From an uncultured Rubrobacteraceae bacterium (GTDB taxonomy: Bacteria; Actinomycetota; Rubrobacteria; Rubrobacterales; Rubrobacteraceae): a DNA stretch of 64,000 nucleotides. Where the stretch lies: positions 1 through 64,000 of the forward strand of contig CADCVH010000084.1 of assembly GCA_902806085.1 (NCBI GenBank). The letters are read 5' to 3'. Of this stretch, positions 7,775 through 16,659 are shown piece by piece (position 1 is the stretch's first letter; each line of letters begins with the position of its first letter). Made by a program: the position numbers and the translations under genes. The notes under the pieces are model-generated. The model was not told the DNA's origin and made no database searches. It worked only from the letters and a program-made list of their open reading frames with translations.

Positions 7775-8781
7775 AGCAGACCCGGAGCAGACACGAGGCG
7801 CTCGCGTTGGGCGCGGAGGAGCTGCTGAAGATCTACCGGCACATGCTCTCCGCCCGGCGCACGGACGAACGGATGTGGATCCTCAACCGACAGGGCAAGG
7901 CGGCATTCGTGGTGTCGTGCCAGGGCCAGGAGGCCGCCCAGGTCGGCGCCGCCTACAACCTCCGTCCCGGCCACGACTACGCCTACCCCTACTACCGCGA
8001 CGCCGGCATCGTGATGACTCTGGGCATGACCGCCCGCGACCAACTCCTGAGCTTGATGGGCAAGGGGGAGGACCCGAACAGCGGCGGCCGGCAGATGCCG
8101 GGCCACTTCAGCAGCCGCGAGCTCAACATCGTAACCGCCTCGGCGCCCATCGGCGTGCAGTTCCCGCAGGCGGCTGGCACCGCCCTCGCCTTCAAGATGC
8201 GCAAGGAGGACGGGGTGGTGCTCGCCTCGGGGGGCGAGGCGTCGACGAGCGGCGGGGACTGGCACGAGGCGATGAACTTCGCCGGCGTCCACGACCTGCC
8301 CGTGGTCTTCCTGGTGCAGAACAACGTTTACTCGATCTCCACCCCCGAGCCGCTTCAGGTGGCGGGCTCCATCGCCGCCCGCGCCGAGGGCTACGGCTTC
8401 CCCGGCGTCGCCGTGGACGGCAACGACGTGCTCGCCGTCTACGAGGTCGCCAGAGGGGCCGTGGAGAGGGCCCGGCGGGGCGAGGGGCCGACCCTTATCG
8501 AGGCGAAGACCTACCGCCTGACCGGCCACTCCTCCGACGACGACGACCGCAGGTATCGCGAGCGCGAGGAGATCGAGGAGTGGCGCCTGAAGGACCCGAT
8601 CCCGCGCTTCGAGCGGTACCTGTTGGAGAACGGCGTGCTGGATGAGGAGGGGCGCGACGAGATCGACGGGAAGGTAAAGGCCGAGGTCAAGGAGGCCTCC
8701 GACTACGCCGAGAACGCGCCCTTCGCGGAATCCGGGTTTGCCCTGGAAGGCGTCTACGCCGTCGTGGGGGGGAAGAGATGA
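7771..8781 (+). CDS. bkdA1: branched-chain 2-oxoacid dehydrogenase E1 alpha subunit
   Basis: 336-residue thiamine-diphosphate enzyme subunit. Carries the family's YPYYRDAGIV, GRQMPGHFSS and HEAMNF..QNNVYSIS segments, and the phosphorylation-loop region YRLTGHSSDDDDRRYR. It forms the E1 heterotetramer with the next gene and decarboxylates 2-oxoisocaproate and relatives, feeding isovaleryl-CoA to the leucine pathway just upstream. The usual GDG of the cofactor-binding motif reads GEA here (GGEASTSGGD), an acidic Asp-to-Glu change. ATG at 7771 is preferred to ATG at 7765 because the ribosome site AAGGGG at 7759-7764 is well spaced only for 7771. A pyruvate or other 2-oxoacid dehydrogenase cannot be excluded from sequence, but context favours branched chains. 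Confidence 0.88.
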   Translation: MKQTRSRHEALALGAEELLKIYRHMLSARRTDERMWILNRQGKAAFVVSCQGQEAAQVGAAYNLRPGHDYAYPYYRDAGIVMTLGMTARDQLLSLMGKGEDPNSGGRQMPGHFSSRELNIVTASAPIGVQFPQAAGTALAFKMRKEDGVVLASGGEASTSGGDWHEAMNFAGVHDLPVVFLVQNNVYSISTPEPLQVAGSIAARAEGYGFPGVAVDGNDVLAVYEVARGAVERARRGEGPTLIEAKTYRLTGHSSDDDDRRYREREEIEEWRLKDPIPRFERYLLENGVLDEEGRDEIDGKVKAEVKEASDYAENAPFAESGFALEGVYAVVGGKR

Positions 8782-9764
8782 CCACCAAGAGCCTGTTGCA
8801 GGCCATACACGACGGGTTGGCCGGGGAGATGCGCGCCGACGAGACCGTGATGGTCCTGGGCGAGGACGTGGGCCGGGCCGGCGGCGTTTTTCGTGTCACG
8901 GAGGGGTTGCAGGAGGAGTTCGGCGAGTACCGGGTTATGGATACGCCGCTTGCGGAGAGCCTCATCGCGGGGGCGGCCATCGGCCTGTCCGTGAACGGGA
9001 TGCGGCCGGTGGCCGAGATCCAGTTCGCCGACTTCATCCCGCCGGCTTTCGACCAGATCGTTTCGGAGGCCGCCCGTTTCTACTACCGCTCGGGCGGCGC
9101 GTACTACGTGCCGATCACCGTGCGCGTTCCCTACGGCGTGGTACCCGGCGGCGCCCTCTACCATTCCCAGAGCGTCGAGGCCTGGTTCTGCAACACGCCC
9201 GGCCTGAAAGTGGTCGCCCCGACCTACCCCGCGGATGCCGAGGGGCTTCTCAGAAGCGCCATCCGCGACCCGAACCCCGTCGTCTTTTTCGAGCACAAAC
9301 GCTGTTACCGGCTCCTGAAGGAGGAAGTCCCCGAGGGTGGGGCCGTCGTACCTGTGGGCAAGGCCAGGATCCACCGCGCGGGGACCGACCTTACGGTCGT
9401 CTCCTACGGTTTCGTGCTCCACCAGGCGCTGGAGGTGGCGGAGAAGCTGTCGACGGAGCACGGGGTGGAGGCCGAGGTCGTGGAGCCGCTCACCCTCTAC
9501 CCGCTAGACCGGGGAACGATCGTGGACTCGGCCAAAAAGACCGGCAAGGTCCTGGTCGCGTCGGAGGCAAACCTGACGGGGTCGGTCTCGGCGGAGATCG
9601 CGGCGGTCGTGGCGCGCGAGGCGTTCGAGTGGCTCGACGCGCCGGTGATGCGGCTCGGGGCGCCCGACGTGCCGACGGCTCCGTTCGCCAAGCCGCTGTT
9701 GGAAAGCTTCATGCCGGGCGCCGAGAAGATAGAGGCGGCCTTACTCGAGCTGGCCCGCTACTAG
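8778..9764 (+). CDS. bkdA2: branched-chain 2-oxoacid dehydrogenase E1 beta subunit
   Basis: 328 residues, usual length. Transketolase-like pyrimidine domain with LGEDVGRAGGVFRVTEGL, DTPLAESLIAGAAIGLSVNG and QFADFIPPAFDQIVSEAA, then VRVPYGVVPGGALYHSQSVEAWF, and a C-terminal transketolase domain. Together with E1 alpha it makes the active site that decarboxylates the 2-oxoacid and acylates lipoate on E2. ATG overlaps the E1 alpha stop (ATGA). The next gene follows after 12 bases. Confidence 0.92.
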   Translation: MTTKSLLQAIHDGLAGEMRADETVMVLGEDVGRAGGVFRVTEGLQEEFGEYRVMDTPLAESLIAGAAIGLSVNGMRPVAEIQFADFIPPAFDQIVSEAARFYYRSGGAYYVPITVRVPYGVVPGGALYHSQSVEAWFCNTPGLKVVAPTYPADAEGLLRSAIRDPNPVVFFEHKRCYRLLKEEVPEGGAVVPVGKARIHRAGTDLTVVSYGFVLHQALEVAEKLSTEHGVEAEVVEPLTLYPLDRGTIVDSAKKTGKVLVASEANLTGSVSAEIAAVVAREAFEWLDAPVMRLGAPDVPTAPFAKPLLESFMPGAEKIEAALLELARY

Positions 9765-9776
9765 CGGAAGGGAACC

Positions 9777-11219
9777 ATGGTGAAACCGGTGACGATGCCC
9801 CAACTCGGGGAGAGCGTTACGGAGGGAACGATCGTGCGGTGGCTCAAGGCGGAGGGCGATGAGGTGGAGGCAGACGAGCCCCTCTGCGAAGTCGATACCG
9901 ACAAGGTCAACGCCGAGATCCCCTCTCCGTTCGCCGGAAGGATAGAGAGGCTGATGGTCTCCGAGGGAACGACCGTGGACGTGGGGACCGAGATCGTGCG
10001 GATGGCCGTCGCCGGCGAAACCGGCGAAGGGGAAGAGCCCGCCGCCGAGGAAGCGCCGGCCGAAGAAGCTTCGGAGGGGGAGGGCGTGGCAGCAGGGGCT
10101 TCATCGCGGGAGTGGCCCGTAGCCGGATCGGTGGCCCAGCCGGTCGCCCAGCCGGTCACCGGGGGCGATGGACGGGGCGAAAGGACGGCGCCCCGTGTCG
10201 GCGGGGGGGCCGGAGGCGGCAACGGAAGGGCCGCGGCGAGCGCCGAAGAACTCAAGCTGGGCCGATCTTCCCCGGTGGTGCGGAGGCTCGCGGCGGAGCA
10301 CGGGGTCGAGATCTCTTCGATCCCCGGCACGGGCACCGGGGGCCGGGTGACGAAGAAGGACATCGAGGGCCACGTCGGGGCGCGGGACGAGTACTTCCCT
10401 CCGGGCGTTCGTGAGGAGCGAGAGGCTTTCGCGGCGTCACCGGAGCCGGAGACGGCTTCCCCGCGCGAGGCCACGTCAGAGGCGCCCGCCGAGCGCGTGG
10501 CCGTCCACGGCGGAGATCGGGTCGTGGAGCTGAGCGGCATCCGGCGGGCGATCGCCAACCGCATGTCCACGAGCAAGCGCGAGGCCCCGCACGCATGGAG
10601 CATGGTCGAGGTGGACGTGACCGCGCTCGCGGCCCTGCGCGCACGCGAGAGGGGGAGCTTCGCCGAGCGCGAGGGCGTGAGGCTCACCTACCTGCCGTTC
10701 GTCGTCAAGGCGGTGGCGGAGAGCCTGAAAGAACATCCGGTTCTCAACTCCGTATGGGACGGGGACAGGATCGTGCTGCGCAAGCGGATCAACATCGGCG
10801 TCGCCGTCGACCTGGAAGAAGGCGCCCTGATCGTCCCCGTCATCAAGGACGCCGACGAACTGAACATCACCGGCCTCGCCCGCCGGATAGACGACCTGGT
10901 GATGCGCGCCCGCGGCAAGCGATTGGACACCGGCGACGTCTCCGGCGGCACGTTCACCGTCAACAACCCCGGCGCCCTCGGGTCCGTGGTCTCGACGCCC
11001 ATCATCAATCACCCGCAGGCCGCCATCCTCTCAACCGAGGCCGCCGTCAAGCGTCCGGTCGTGGTGGAGGACCCGGCGGGTGACGCCATAGCCATCCGCA
11101 GCATGATGAACCTGGAGGTCTCCTTCGACCACCGCGTCCTCGACGGCGGCGCGGCCCTCCGGTTCCTCAACGCCGTGAAGGCTCGCCTGGAGGACGCGGA
11201 TGGCAGGGACGTTGTCTGA
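9777..11219 (+). CDS. bkdB: dihydrolipoamide acyltransferase E2, branched-chain type
   Basis: 480 residues in the standard order: one lipoyl domain (1-78, lipoyl Lys43 in DTDKVN), an Ala/Glu/Pro-rich flexible linker, an E1/E3-binding domain (about 164-200, SSPVVRRLAAEHGVEIS), a second linker, and the catalytic acyltransferase with SFDHRVLDGG near residue 450 (His452, Asp456). It transfers the acyl group from lipoate to CoA and forms the complex core. No E3 gene is adjacent; the dihydrolipoamide-dehydrogenase-like gene at 20266-21762 is a distant candidate. GGAAGGG lies upstream of the ATG. Last gene of the operon, followed by a strong hairpin. Confidence 0.92.
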   Translation: MVKPVTMPQLGESVTEGTIVRWLKAEGDEVEADEPLCEVDTDKVNAEIPSPFAGRIERLMVSEGTTVDVGTEIVRMAVAGETGEGEEPAAEEAPAEEASEGEGVAAGASSREWPVAGSVAQPVAQPVTGGDGRGERTAPRVGGGAGGGNGRAAASAEELKLGRSSPVVRRLAAEHGVEISSIPGTGTGGRVTKKDIEGHVGARDEYFPPGVREEREAFAASPEPETASPREATSEAPAERVAVHGGDRVVELSGIRRAIANRMSTSKREAPHAWSMVEVDVTALAALRARERGSFAEREGVRLTYLPFVVKAVAESLKEHPVLNSVWDGDRIVLRKRINIGVAVDLEEGALIVPVIKDADELNITGLARRIDDLVMRARGKRLDTGDVSGGTFTVNNPGALGSVVSTPIINHPQAAILSTEAAVKRPVVVEDPAGDAIAIRSMMNLEVSFDHRVLDGGAALRFLNAVKARLEDADGRDVV

Positions 11220-11252
11220 CCGGTGGCGGCACGAGGGACGTGCCGCCACCGG
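11220..11252 (+). terminator. strong hairpin at end of the catabolic operon
   Basis: Perfect 14-bp stem (11220-11233 with 11239-11252) and a 5-base AGGGA loop, starting inside the E2 stop codon. No T-run follows, as is common for terminators of high-GC actinobacteria. It separates the E2 gene from the regulator gene. Confidence 0.6.
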
Positions 11253-11558
11253 GGCACGTGGGGCGAGGAGTCGGGGGACGATCCGGGCGTCGACCCGCCG
11301 AGAGGGGGGGCGGACTTCGGCGCGCGACGTCGAGAACTCGAAAGTGGCGCGGGCTGTCTCGCGCCGTCCCGGACGGCGCGAAGGGCTGTCCGCGCTCTGC
11401 TTCGAACTCGACGTTCTGCCGGTGGTTTGTGGGCCTGGCTGGAGGGGCGGGGGCCCACGGACGGTTTTGGCCAGGCGACCGCACCCGTTCCGTTTGGCCG
11501 TATACTGCGTGGGTCCGACGAAGCGTTGGCCCGGAAGTGGAGGTCGTCGATCGAGCGC
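11253..11558. other. leader/intergenic region before the GntR gene
   Basis: No gene seen. A second perfect hairpin (8-bp stem, 11360-11380) is present, and TATACT at 11501-11506 is a good -10 element for the regulator gene; no matching -35 is visible at normal spacing. Confidence 0.4.
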
Positions 11559-12239
11559 GTGAATCAGAGCCTGGCTTACGAGTTGGTCGCCGACAAAATC
11601 CGGCGCGCCATATTTCTCGGAACGTTCGTGCCGGGCGACAAGCTGCCGCCCGAGCGTGAGCTCGCCAAGCAGTTGGGTGTCTCCCGGATGACCGTGCGGG
11701 AGGCGGTACGGGTGCTCGGGACGGAAGGATACCTGGAGAGCCGCCGCGGGGCCTCGGGGGGAGTACGGATCGTCGTCCCGGACGAGTCGGACGAGGCGTT
11801 GAGAGGACGCGTGCGTCGGGGGCGGAAGCACTTCGAGGACGTGATGGATTTTCGGGTGGCTACCGAGCCGGCGGCCGTGCGCCTGGCCGCCCTCAGAAGG
11901 TCCGAAGCAGACCTCGCCCGGCTGGCCGAGACGCTCGAACAGATGGAGTCGAGCAAGAAAAAGCCCGAGTTTCGGCGGGCGGACTCGGCCTTCCACCTGG
12001 GCATCGCCGACGCGGCTGACAACCCCTTGTTGCGGGGGGCGGTCGAGGATGTCCGCGCGGCGATGTTCATCCCCTTGGATGCCCTCGATTTCGAGGTGAT
12101 GCTCGAAACCTCCCTCGAGGGCCACCGCCAGGTCCTGAGCGCGCTGGAGGCGTCCGACGCGGAGGGCGCGCAGAGAGCCATGGTGGCCCACATCGAGGCC
12201 AACCGGCAGAAGATGCGCCTCTTGTTATCCAACGATTAA
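11559..12239 (+). CDS. GntR family transcriptional regulator (FadR/FCD subfamily)
   Basis: 226 residues. N-terminal winged helix (about 5-70): YELVADKIRRAIFLGTFVPGDKLPPERELAKQLGVSRMTVREAVRVLGTEG, the classic GntR signature, with wing SRRGASGGVRIV. C-terminal helical FCD ligand domain (about 85-220) with the FRVATEPAAVRLAA helix and metal/ligand residues such as FRRADSAFHLGIADAADN and EGHRQVLSALEASDAEGAQRAMVAHIE. FCD regulators usually repress catabolic genes until a carboxylic acid or acyl-CoA binds. Its place after the leucine operon suggests it controls that operon. GTG at 11559 is taken as start because it begins the conserved domain; its ribosome site is weak (GGAGG 16 bases off), and TTG at 11526 is an alternative. 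Confidence 0.85.
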   Translation: MNQSLAYELVADKIRRAIFLGTFVPGDKLPPERELAKQLGVSRMTVREAVRVLGTEGYLESRRGASGGVRIVVPDESDEALRGRVRRGRKHFEDVMDFRVATEPAAVRLAALRRSEADLARLAETLEQMESSKKKPEFRRADSAFHLGIADAADNPLLRGAVEDVRAAMFIPLDALDFEVMLETSLEGHRQVLSALEASDAEGAQRAMVAHIEANRQKMRLLLSND

Positions 12240-12390
12240 CAGAGGTCACGTACGGGCGTCTGCGGCGGGGTTGCCGCCGAGGAGGCCGGTCGCGGTGAAG
12301 GCAATAGTCCTCCGGCGATAAGACCGTCGAGCCTCCTCGGCGAGCACCCGGATTGCGCCCCGGATCGCGCTTCTCTTCGTGATCGCTTTC

Positions 12391-12955
12391 CTGCGCCGCG
12401 TACGCCTGGCCGACCTCCTCGTCGAGGTGGACTCGTGGTGCGGCTTCTGCGGGCGCTTCACGGACCTGCTCACGGGAAGACCCTGCCGGGACCGGGAGCT
12501 CGCACACGCCGCCGTCCTCGCAGACGGCACCAACCTCGGGCCCACCAGGATGGCGGAAGCGCCCGACGACCCTAAGGTCACCCACGACGAGCGACTCGCC
12601 TGGGCGGCCGACTGGCACGTCCGCGAGGAGGCCTGCCAGGAAGCCTACCAGGAGGCCATAGCCGAGGTTGTCAACGCCCACCACCGCCTGCCGTTCTCCC
12701 AGAACTGGGGCCGGGGCGGCACCTCGTCTTCCGACGGCCAGGTCTTCTTCGCCGGAGGCCCGAAAGACGCCCCCTCCCAGCCCGACGCGAAATACGGGCG
12801 GGATCGCGGGGCCGCCTTTACACCCACGTCTCCGGCCAGTACGCCCCCTTCTACTCCCGCGTCATAAACACCACCGTCCGCGACGCGACCCGCGTCCTCG
12901 ACGGCCTCCTCTGCCACGAGTCGGACCGTGGACCTCCGGGAGCACCACTCCGAGG
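12391..12955 (+). pseudogene. Tn3-family transposase remnant
   Basis: An internal piece of a Tn3-type DDE transposase: LADLLVEVDSWCGFCGRFTDLLTGRPCRDRELAHAAVLADGTNLGPTRMAEA, then [15 protein letters not shown] and [31 protein letters not shown]. After about 12815 the reading frame shifts to give [22 protein letters not shown], and a further shift near 12927 leads to [14 protein letters not shown] short partial duplication (ACQEAYQEA) also interrupts it. Both ends of the transposase are missing: it stops at the 3' end of the efflux gene at 12968. No terminal inverted repeats were found nearby. Clearly dead. Confidence 0.85.
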
Positions 12956-12967
12956 ACGAGGGCGCGC

Positions 12968-14389
12968 CTACCGTTTGCCTGGCGCCTCGGCCTGGCGGAG
13001 GAAGTACAGCGCGGCCACCACGCCGAGCGATGCGACGCCCGCCGCGATCAAGAACGCGAACCTGTAGCCCGCCACCAGCGCCTCGGCCCCGGACCCCTCA
13101 CCCCCGGACAGCGCATCGGTGTGGGCCGCCGCGAGGCTGACGAGGGCGGCCAGCCCGAGCGCCGTTCCCACCTGCGCGGAGGTGTTCATGAACCCCGAGG
13201 CCAGCCCGCGCTCTCCTCTCCCCACCGCCGAGGTCCCGCGGGCGGTGGAGGCAACCGAAGCGCATCCCAGGCCCAACCCGGCGAGGGCCGCGCCCGCGAG
13301 CACGTATCCCACGCCGCTCTCGGGCGTGATGCCGGCCGTGACGAGCGCCGAGGCCGCCACCACCGTGAGCCCCAGAGACATCGTTGTCCTGCCGCCCATT
13401 CGACCGGCAATTCGACCTCCCAGCACGGAACCGGCGATCACGCAGAGGCTGAACGGCAGGCCCGTCAGGCCGGCAAAGGACGCGGAGTAACCCAAGGTAT
13501 TCTGCAGGTAGAGGGTGACCAGCACGCTGACCGGGGCGGTTGCGGCGGTCAGCGCGAAGGCGACCAGGGCCGCCCCCACCAACCCGCGCAGGCGGAAGAG
13601 GCCCAGGGGGACCAGGGGGTCGGCGGCGCGCCGCTCCGCGAACACGAAGGCCCCGAAGAACGCGCCGGCGAGGCCGAGCGTCGCCAGCGTGGACGGCGAG
13701 CCGAAACCAGCCGCTTCGATCCGCGTGAGCCCCAACACCAGGAGCACCAACCCCGCGGTGACCGTTGCGGCCCCGGGGAGGTCCAACCCGCGGGAGGCCG
13801 AGAGGTCCCGGCCCTCGGGGAGAAGCAGGTAGGAGAGCGCGATCCCCGCCACGCCCACGGGTACGTTGACGAAGAAGATCCACTCCCAACCCAGGGAGTC
13901 CGTGATGAGGCCGCCCAGGAGCAGGCCCGCCGCCCCCCCTCCGGCGGCCACCGCCGTCCAGGCGGCCACGGCGCGGTCCCGCTCCGGGCCCTCGGCGAAG
14001 ATGGTCGTGATCATCGCGAGCGCCGCCGGGGCCGTGATCGCCGCCCCGAGCCCCTGAAAGGCGCGCGAGGCCACCAGCATCCCCGGGGAGGCCGAGAGCC
14101 CGCAACTCAGCGAAGCCGCCGTGAACAACGCCAGCCCCGCGACGAAGGTCCTCCTCCTGCCCCACAGGTCCGCCACCCTCCCGGAGAGAAGCAAAAAGCC
14201 CGCAAAGAACAACACGTAAGCCGAAACCACCCACTGCAGGCCCGCCCGCGAGAACCCGAGATCCTCCTCGATCGAGTGCAGGGCGACTATAACCGCGTTC
14301 ACGTCCAACACGTCCACGAACTGCGCCACGCACAACAGCGCCAGCGCCGCACCCTTGCGCCCGACCCGGTCGCCCCCTCTCGCCTCCAC
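12968..14389 (-). CDS. MFS drug efflux transporter (DHA2, 14-helix type)
   Basis: 473 residues, strongly hydrophobic with about 14 predicted membrane helices. N-terminal helix includes [28 protein letters not shown], the 'D' motif of DHA2 proteins, then the MFS loop [14 protein letters not shown], and motif C-like [30 protein letters not shown]. This family exports drugs and other amphipathic compounds using the proton gradient. It is divergent from a LacI-type regulator gene, with a 12-bp palindrome between them, so it is probably the regulator's target. Substrate unknown. Confidence 0.9.
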   Translation of the reverse strand: MEARGGDRVGRKGAALALLCVAQFVDVLDVNAVIVALHSIEEDLGFSRAGLQWVVSAYVLFFAGFLLLSGRVADLWGRRRTFVAGLALFTAASLSCGLSASPGMLVASRAFQGLGAAITAPAALAMITTIFAEGPERDRAVAAWTAVAAGGGAAGLLLGGLITDSLGWEWIFFVNVPVGVAGIALSYLLLPEGRDLSASRGLDLPGAATVTAGLVLLVLGLTRIEAAGFGSPSTLATLGLAGAFFGAFVFAERRAADPLVPLGLFRLRGLVGAALVAFALTAATAPVSVLVTLYLQNTLGYSASFAGLTGLPFSLCVIAGSVLGGRIAGRMGGRTTMSLGLTVVAASALVTAGITPESGVGYVLAGAALAGLGLGCASVASTARGTSAVGRGERGLASGFMNTSAQVGTALGLAALVSLAAAHTDALSGGEGSGAEALVAGYRFAFLIAAGVASLGVVAALYFLRQAEAPGKR

Positions 14390-14421
14390 GATGCCCCTCC
14401 ACCGGCCGTTTTAACGATACA

Positions 14422-14433
14422 TTTAACGTTAAA
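14422..14433. promoter_or_regulatory. LacI-type operator between efflux pump and regulator
   Basis: TTTAACGTTAAA, a perfect 12-bp palindrome with the central CG step typical of LacI-family sites, 20 bases upstream of the regulator ATG and 32 bases upstream of the pump ATG. A degenerate half (TTTTAACG at 14410-14417) lies beside it. Position allows one site to control both divergent genes. Confidence 0.75.
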
Positions 14434-14452
14434 GTAGTGTAGCATCGGCGTC

Positions 14453-15577
14453 ATGGGCCGCAACAAGGAAGAGGCGGGGGCGTCTTCGGGAAGGTCTGGG
14501 GGGCGGCGTGTGACCCTCGCGAGGATCGCCGAGGAGCTCGACGTCTCCGCGATGACGGTCTCGAACGCCTACAACCACCCGGATCGGCTCTCGGGGGTTC
14601 TCAGGGGCCGGATCTTCGAGACGGCCAGAAGGCTCGGCTACCACGGGCCGGATCCGGTCGGGCGCTCCTTGAGGCGGCAGAGGACGGACGTGGTGGGGGT
14701 CCTGTACTCGAACCCGCTGTCCTACGCCTTCGACGACCCGGCCGCGGTCTCCTTCTTGAGCGGCCTGAGCTCGGTCACGGAGGAGGCGGATCTTGGGCTT
14801 CTGCTCGTGCCCGCGGCCCGGGGCGTCTCGGGAGAGCGCGACCCCCGGGCCGCGGCACAGGCCGCCGTCGACGGGTTCGTGATCTACTCGATGAGCGACA
14901 GAGAGCCGCTGTTGGCCGCGGCCCTAGACAGGCGGCTGCCGGCGGTGGTGGTGGACCAGCCCTTCAAAGCGGGGGTGCCGTTCGTGGGCGTCGACGACGA
15001 GGCGGCGGCCCGAACGGCGGCCGAGCACCTCCTCCATCTAGGACACAGGAGGTTCGCCGTCGCGTCTTTCGCCCTCTCACCGGACGTCCGGGACGGGATA
15101 GCGAACCCCGTACGCCAGGAACGAGCCGCATTCAGCGTGAGCCGTCTGAGGCTACGCGGATACCGCGCCGCATTGGAGGACGCCGGTCTACCCTGGTCGG
15201 GGGTGCCCGTGTACGAGTGCCCGGGAAGCTCCAAAGAGTTCGGGCAGAGGGCGGCAGGGGCGTTGCTCTCCCCGGGGCGCGGGCCGACGGCCATCCTCGC
15301 CCTGAGCGACCAACTCGCGCTGGGCGTCATCGCGTGGGCAACAGGACGGGGGCTCTCCGTACCCGAGGACGTCTCCGTGGTCGGGTTCGACGACATCCCG
15401 GCGGCAGCGGGCGCAGATCCTCCCCTGACCACCGTTCACCAGGACCACGCCGAAAAAGGACTACGGGCCGGACGGATGCTGGTTTCGCGGCTTCGCGAAG
15501 AAGACGGCCCGGGCGCCGGACCGCTGGCAACGCGCCTGGTAGTTCGAGGCTCGACATCCCCACCCCACGAGCGCTGA
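14453..15577 (+). CDS. LacI family transcriptional regulator
   Basis: 374 residues. N-terminal helix-turn-helix (about 18-75): VTLARIAEELDVSAMTVSNAYNHPDRLSG, then the hinge helix and LGYHGPDPVGRSLRRQRTDVVGVL. The rest is a periplasmic-binding-protein-like effector domain with DGFVIYSMSD, PAVVVDQPF, LHLGHRRFAVASF, and the C-terminal DVSVVGFDDIPAA...LTTVHQDHAEKG. Binds the palindrome in the divergent intergenic space, probably repressing the MFS pump and itself. Effector unknown. ATG start; the first 17 residues are an Arg/Ser/Gly-rich extension. Confidence 0.88.
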   Translation: MGRNKEEAGASSGRSGGRRVTLARIAEELDVSAMTVSNAYNHPDRLSGVLRGRIFETARRLGYHGPDPVGRSLRRQRTDVVGVLYSNPLSYAFDDPAAVSFLSGLSSVTEEADLGLLLVPAARGVSGERDPRAAAQAAVDGFVIYSMSDREPLLAAALDRRLPAVVVDQPFKAGVPFVGVDDEAAARTAAEHLLHLGHRRFAVASFALSPDVRDGIANPVRQERAAFSVSRLRLRGYRAALEDAGLPWSGVPVYECPGSSKEFGQRAAGALLSPGRGPTAILALSDQLALGVIAWATGRGLSVPEDVSVVGFDDIPAAAGADPPLTTVHQDHAEKGLRAGRMLVSRLREEDGPGAGPLATRLVVRGSTSPPHER

Positions 15578-15809
15578 TGACCTTCTTCGACGGCACCCGT
15601 GCCACCGCTACGAAACCTGCGCGCGGGGATCTCTCAACGCCCTCTAACGCCCCAGAGGGGTGACGGCGCCGCGCCTTGCCTATCCTTCGACCGCCCCGCA
15701 GACCGCATTGATTTGATGCAGCGCGTCAGGAGGTAGTCGAAGCCCTTGGTCCCCGACCACTCCCACACCTCAATGAAGTCCGCGGGCATGCTGTACGCCC
15801 GCCCCCCGC

Positions 15810-16244
15810 CTACCCGGAGGGTTCGACCTTCGGTATCCCGGTTGCGTCGAACTCGCGCACCCTGTTTCGTCCGAGGCGTTCGAGCTCTTCGAGGCAACGT
15901 TCGGAATCGCGGACGAGCTTCGCTACATCGAGGCCTAAAGTCTCGGGTTCAAACTCGTGGAGGCGTTCGATGCCGCTGCGCAGGACGCCGGTCGCGCCGC
16001 GCCAGTTGCCGTTCTGCTGGTGGTAGAAGCCGACGCCCACCTGGAGGATGCCCTGGTAGAGGAACCGGACTCGTCCTGACTCCTCCATCCAGGCGTCTTC
16101 GAGGTACTCGTGGCACTCGAAGAACTCACCCTTGTTGAACTCCTCTATTCCCCGGCGGACGAGATCCGGGAGGCCTTCGGGGAGGTTCGCACGGCCGCTC
16201 TCAGCCGCAGCCGCATCCCCCGCCGCAGCAGCCGCCCCCGCCAC
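15810..16244 (-). CDS. DUF309 family protein
   Basis: 144 residues. Contains the conserved DUF309 core: GIEEFNKGEFFECHEYLEDAWMEE, then RVRFLYQGILQVGVGFYHQQNGNWRGATGVLRSGIERL, an all-helical bundle with conserved His and Glu. Biochemical role is not established for this family. The GTG start at 16244 would overlap the zinc-ribbon gene by 44 bases; no other ATG/GTG/TTG exists before the domain, so either this long overlap is real or a rarer start is used. Downstream of that gene on the same strand, so likely cotranscribed. Confidence 0.8.
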   Translation of the reverse strand: MAGAAAAAGDAAAAESGRANLPEGLPDLVRRGIEEFNKGEFFECHEYLEDAWMEESGRVRFLYQGILQVGVGFYHQQNGNWRGATGVLRSGIERLHEFEPETLGLDVAKLVRDSERCLEELERLGRNRVREFDATGIPKVEPSG

Positions 16245-16449
16245 CGGAGCTGGCGATACGGGCGTCCATCATCGGGTTCGAGGACACCGCGGAGGCGCCC
16301 GGGGTGATCGAGGCGAAGTTGGAGATAACGCGCCTGGACTCGGCGGAGCCGCACTCGGGGCACTCGGCCGGGTCGTCGGAGGCGCTCATCGAGCGCATAA
16401 GGTCGAAGCGCCCGTCGCACTCGGCGCACTTGTACTCGTAGAGGGCCAT
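16201..16449 (-). CDS. FmdB-type zinc ribbon protein
   Basis: 82 residues beginning MALYEYKCAECDGRFDL, with a second knuckle ECPECGS, the CxxC...CxxC zinc ribbon of the FmdB regulatory-protein family. The C-terminus is a Gly/Cys tail (GGGGGCCGGGCGCG) seen in many family members. Role unknown; members are small cytosolic metal-binding proteins. ATG at 16449 is chosen because it starts the conserved motif and has GGTGGGACGG before it. The next gene (DUF309) overlaps its end. Confidence 0.85.
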   Translation of the reverse strand: MALYEYKCAECDGRFDLMRSMSASDDPAECPECGSAESRRVISNFASITPGASAVSSNPMMDARIASSGGGGGCCGGGCGCG

Positions 16450-16519
16450 CCGTCCCACCTCTCGTCTGGCTAACATACAGCGAACCGTATTGTACCCGTC
16501 GAGGGTACCCGATGCGCGT

Positions 16520-16547
16520 TGAATAACGCACCCCCCGCACGTAAACT
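16520..16547 (+). promoter_or_regulatory. probable promoter of tRNA-Ala
   Basis: TTGAAT (16520-16525), a 16-base spacer and TAAACT (16542-16547), ending 12 bases before the tRNA 5' end. The -35 element is inside a small stem (GCGTT-GAAT-AACGC). Confidence 0.55.
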
Positions 16548-16559
16548 CATCCCCATCCC

Positions 16560-16632
16560 GGGGCCGTAGCTCAGTTGGGAGAGCGCCGCCTTTGCACGGC
16601 GGAGGTCAGGGGTTCGAATCCCCTCGGCTCCA
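16560..16632 (+). tRNA. tRNA-Ala (anticodon UGC)
   Basis: Complete 73-base cloverleaf: acceptor GGGGCCG/CGGCTCC with the G3-U70 wobble pair that is the alanine identity element, D arm GCTC..GAGC, anticodon stem CCGCC/GGCGG with loop TTTGCAC (anticodon TGC), and T arm AGGGGTTCGAATCCCCT. Discriminator base A. The 3' CCA is not encoded. Confidence 0.97.
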
Positions 16633-16659
16633 CTTCTAAGTTTTGGGAATTTGCAGCAT

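Noticed and set aside
15634..15809. Minus-strand ORF downstream of DUF309 (piece with MPADFIEVWEWSG)
   Set aside because: The phrase looks protein-like, but its frame runs into the DUF309 gene antiphase and no domain or start could be supported; perhaps an old gene remnant.
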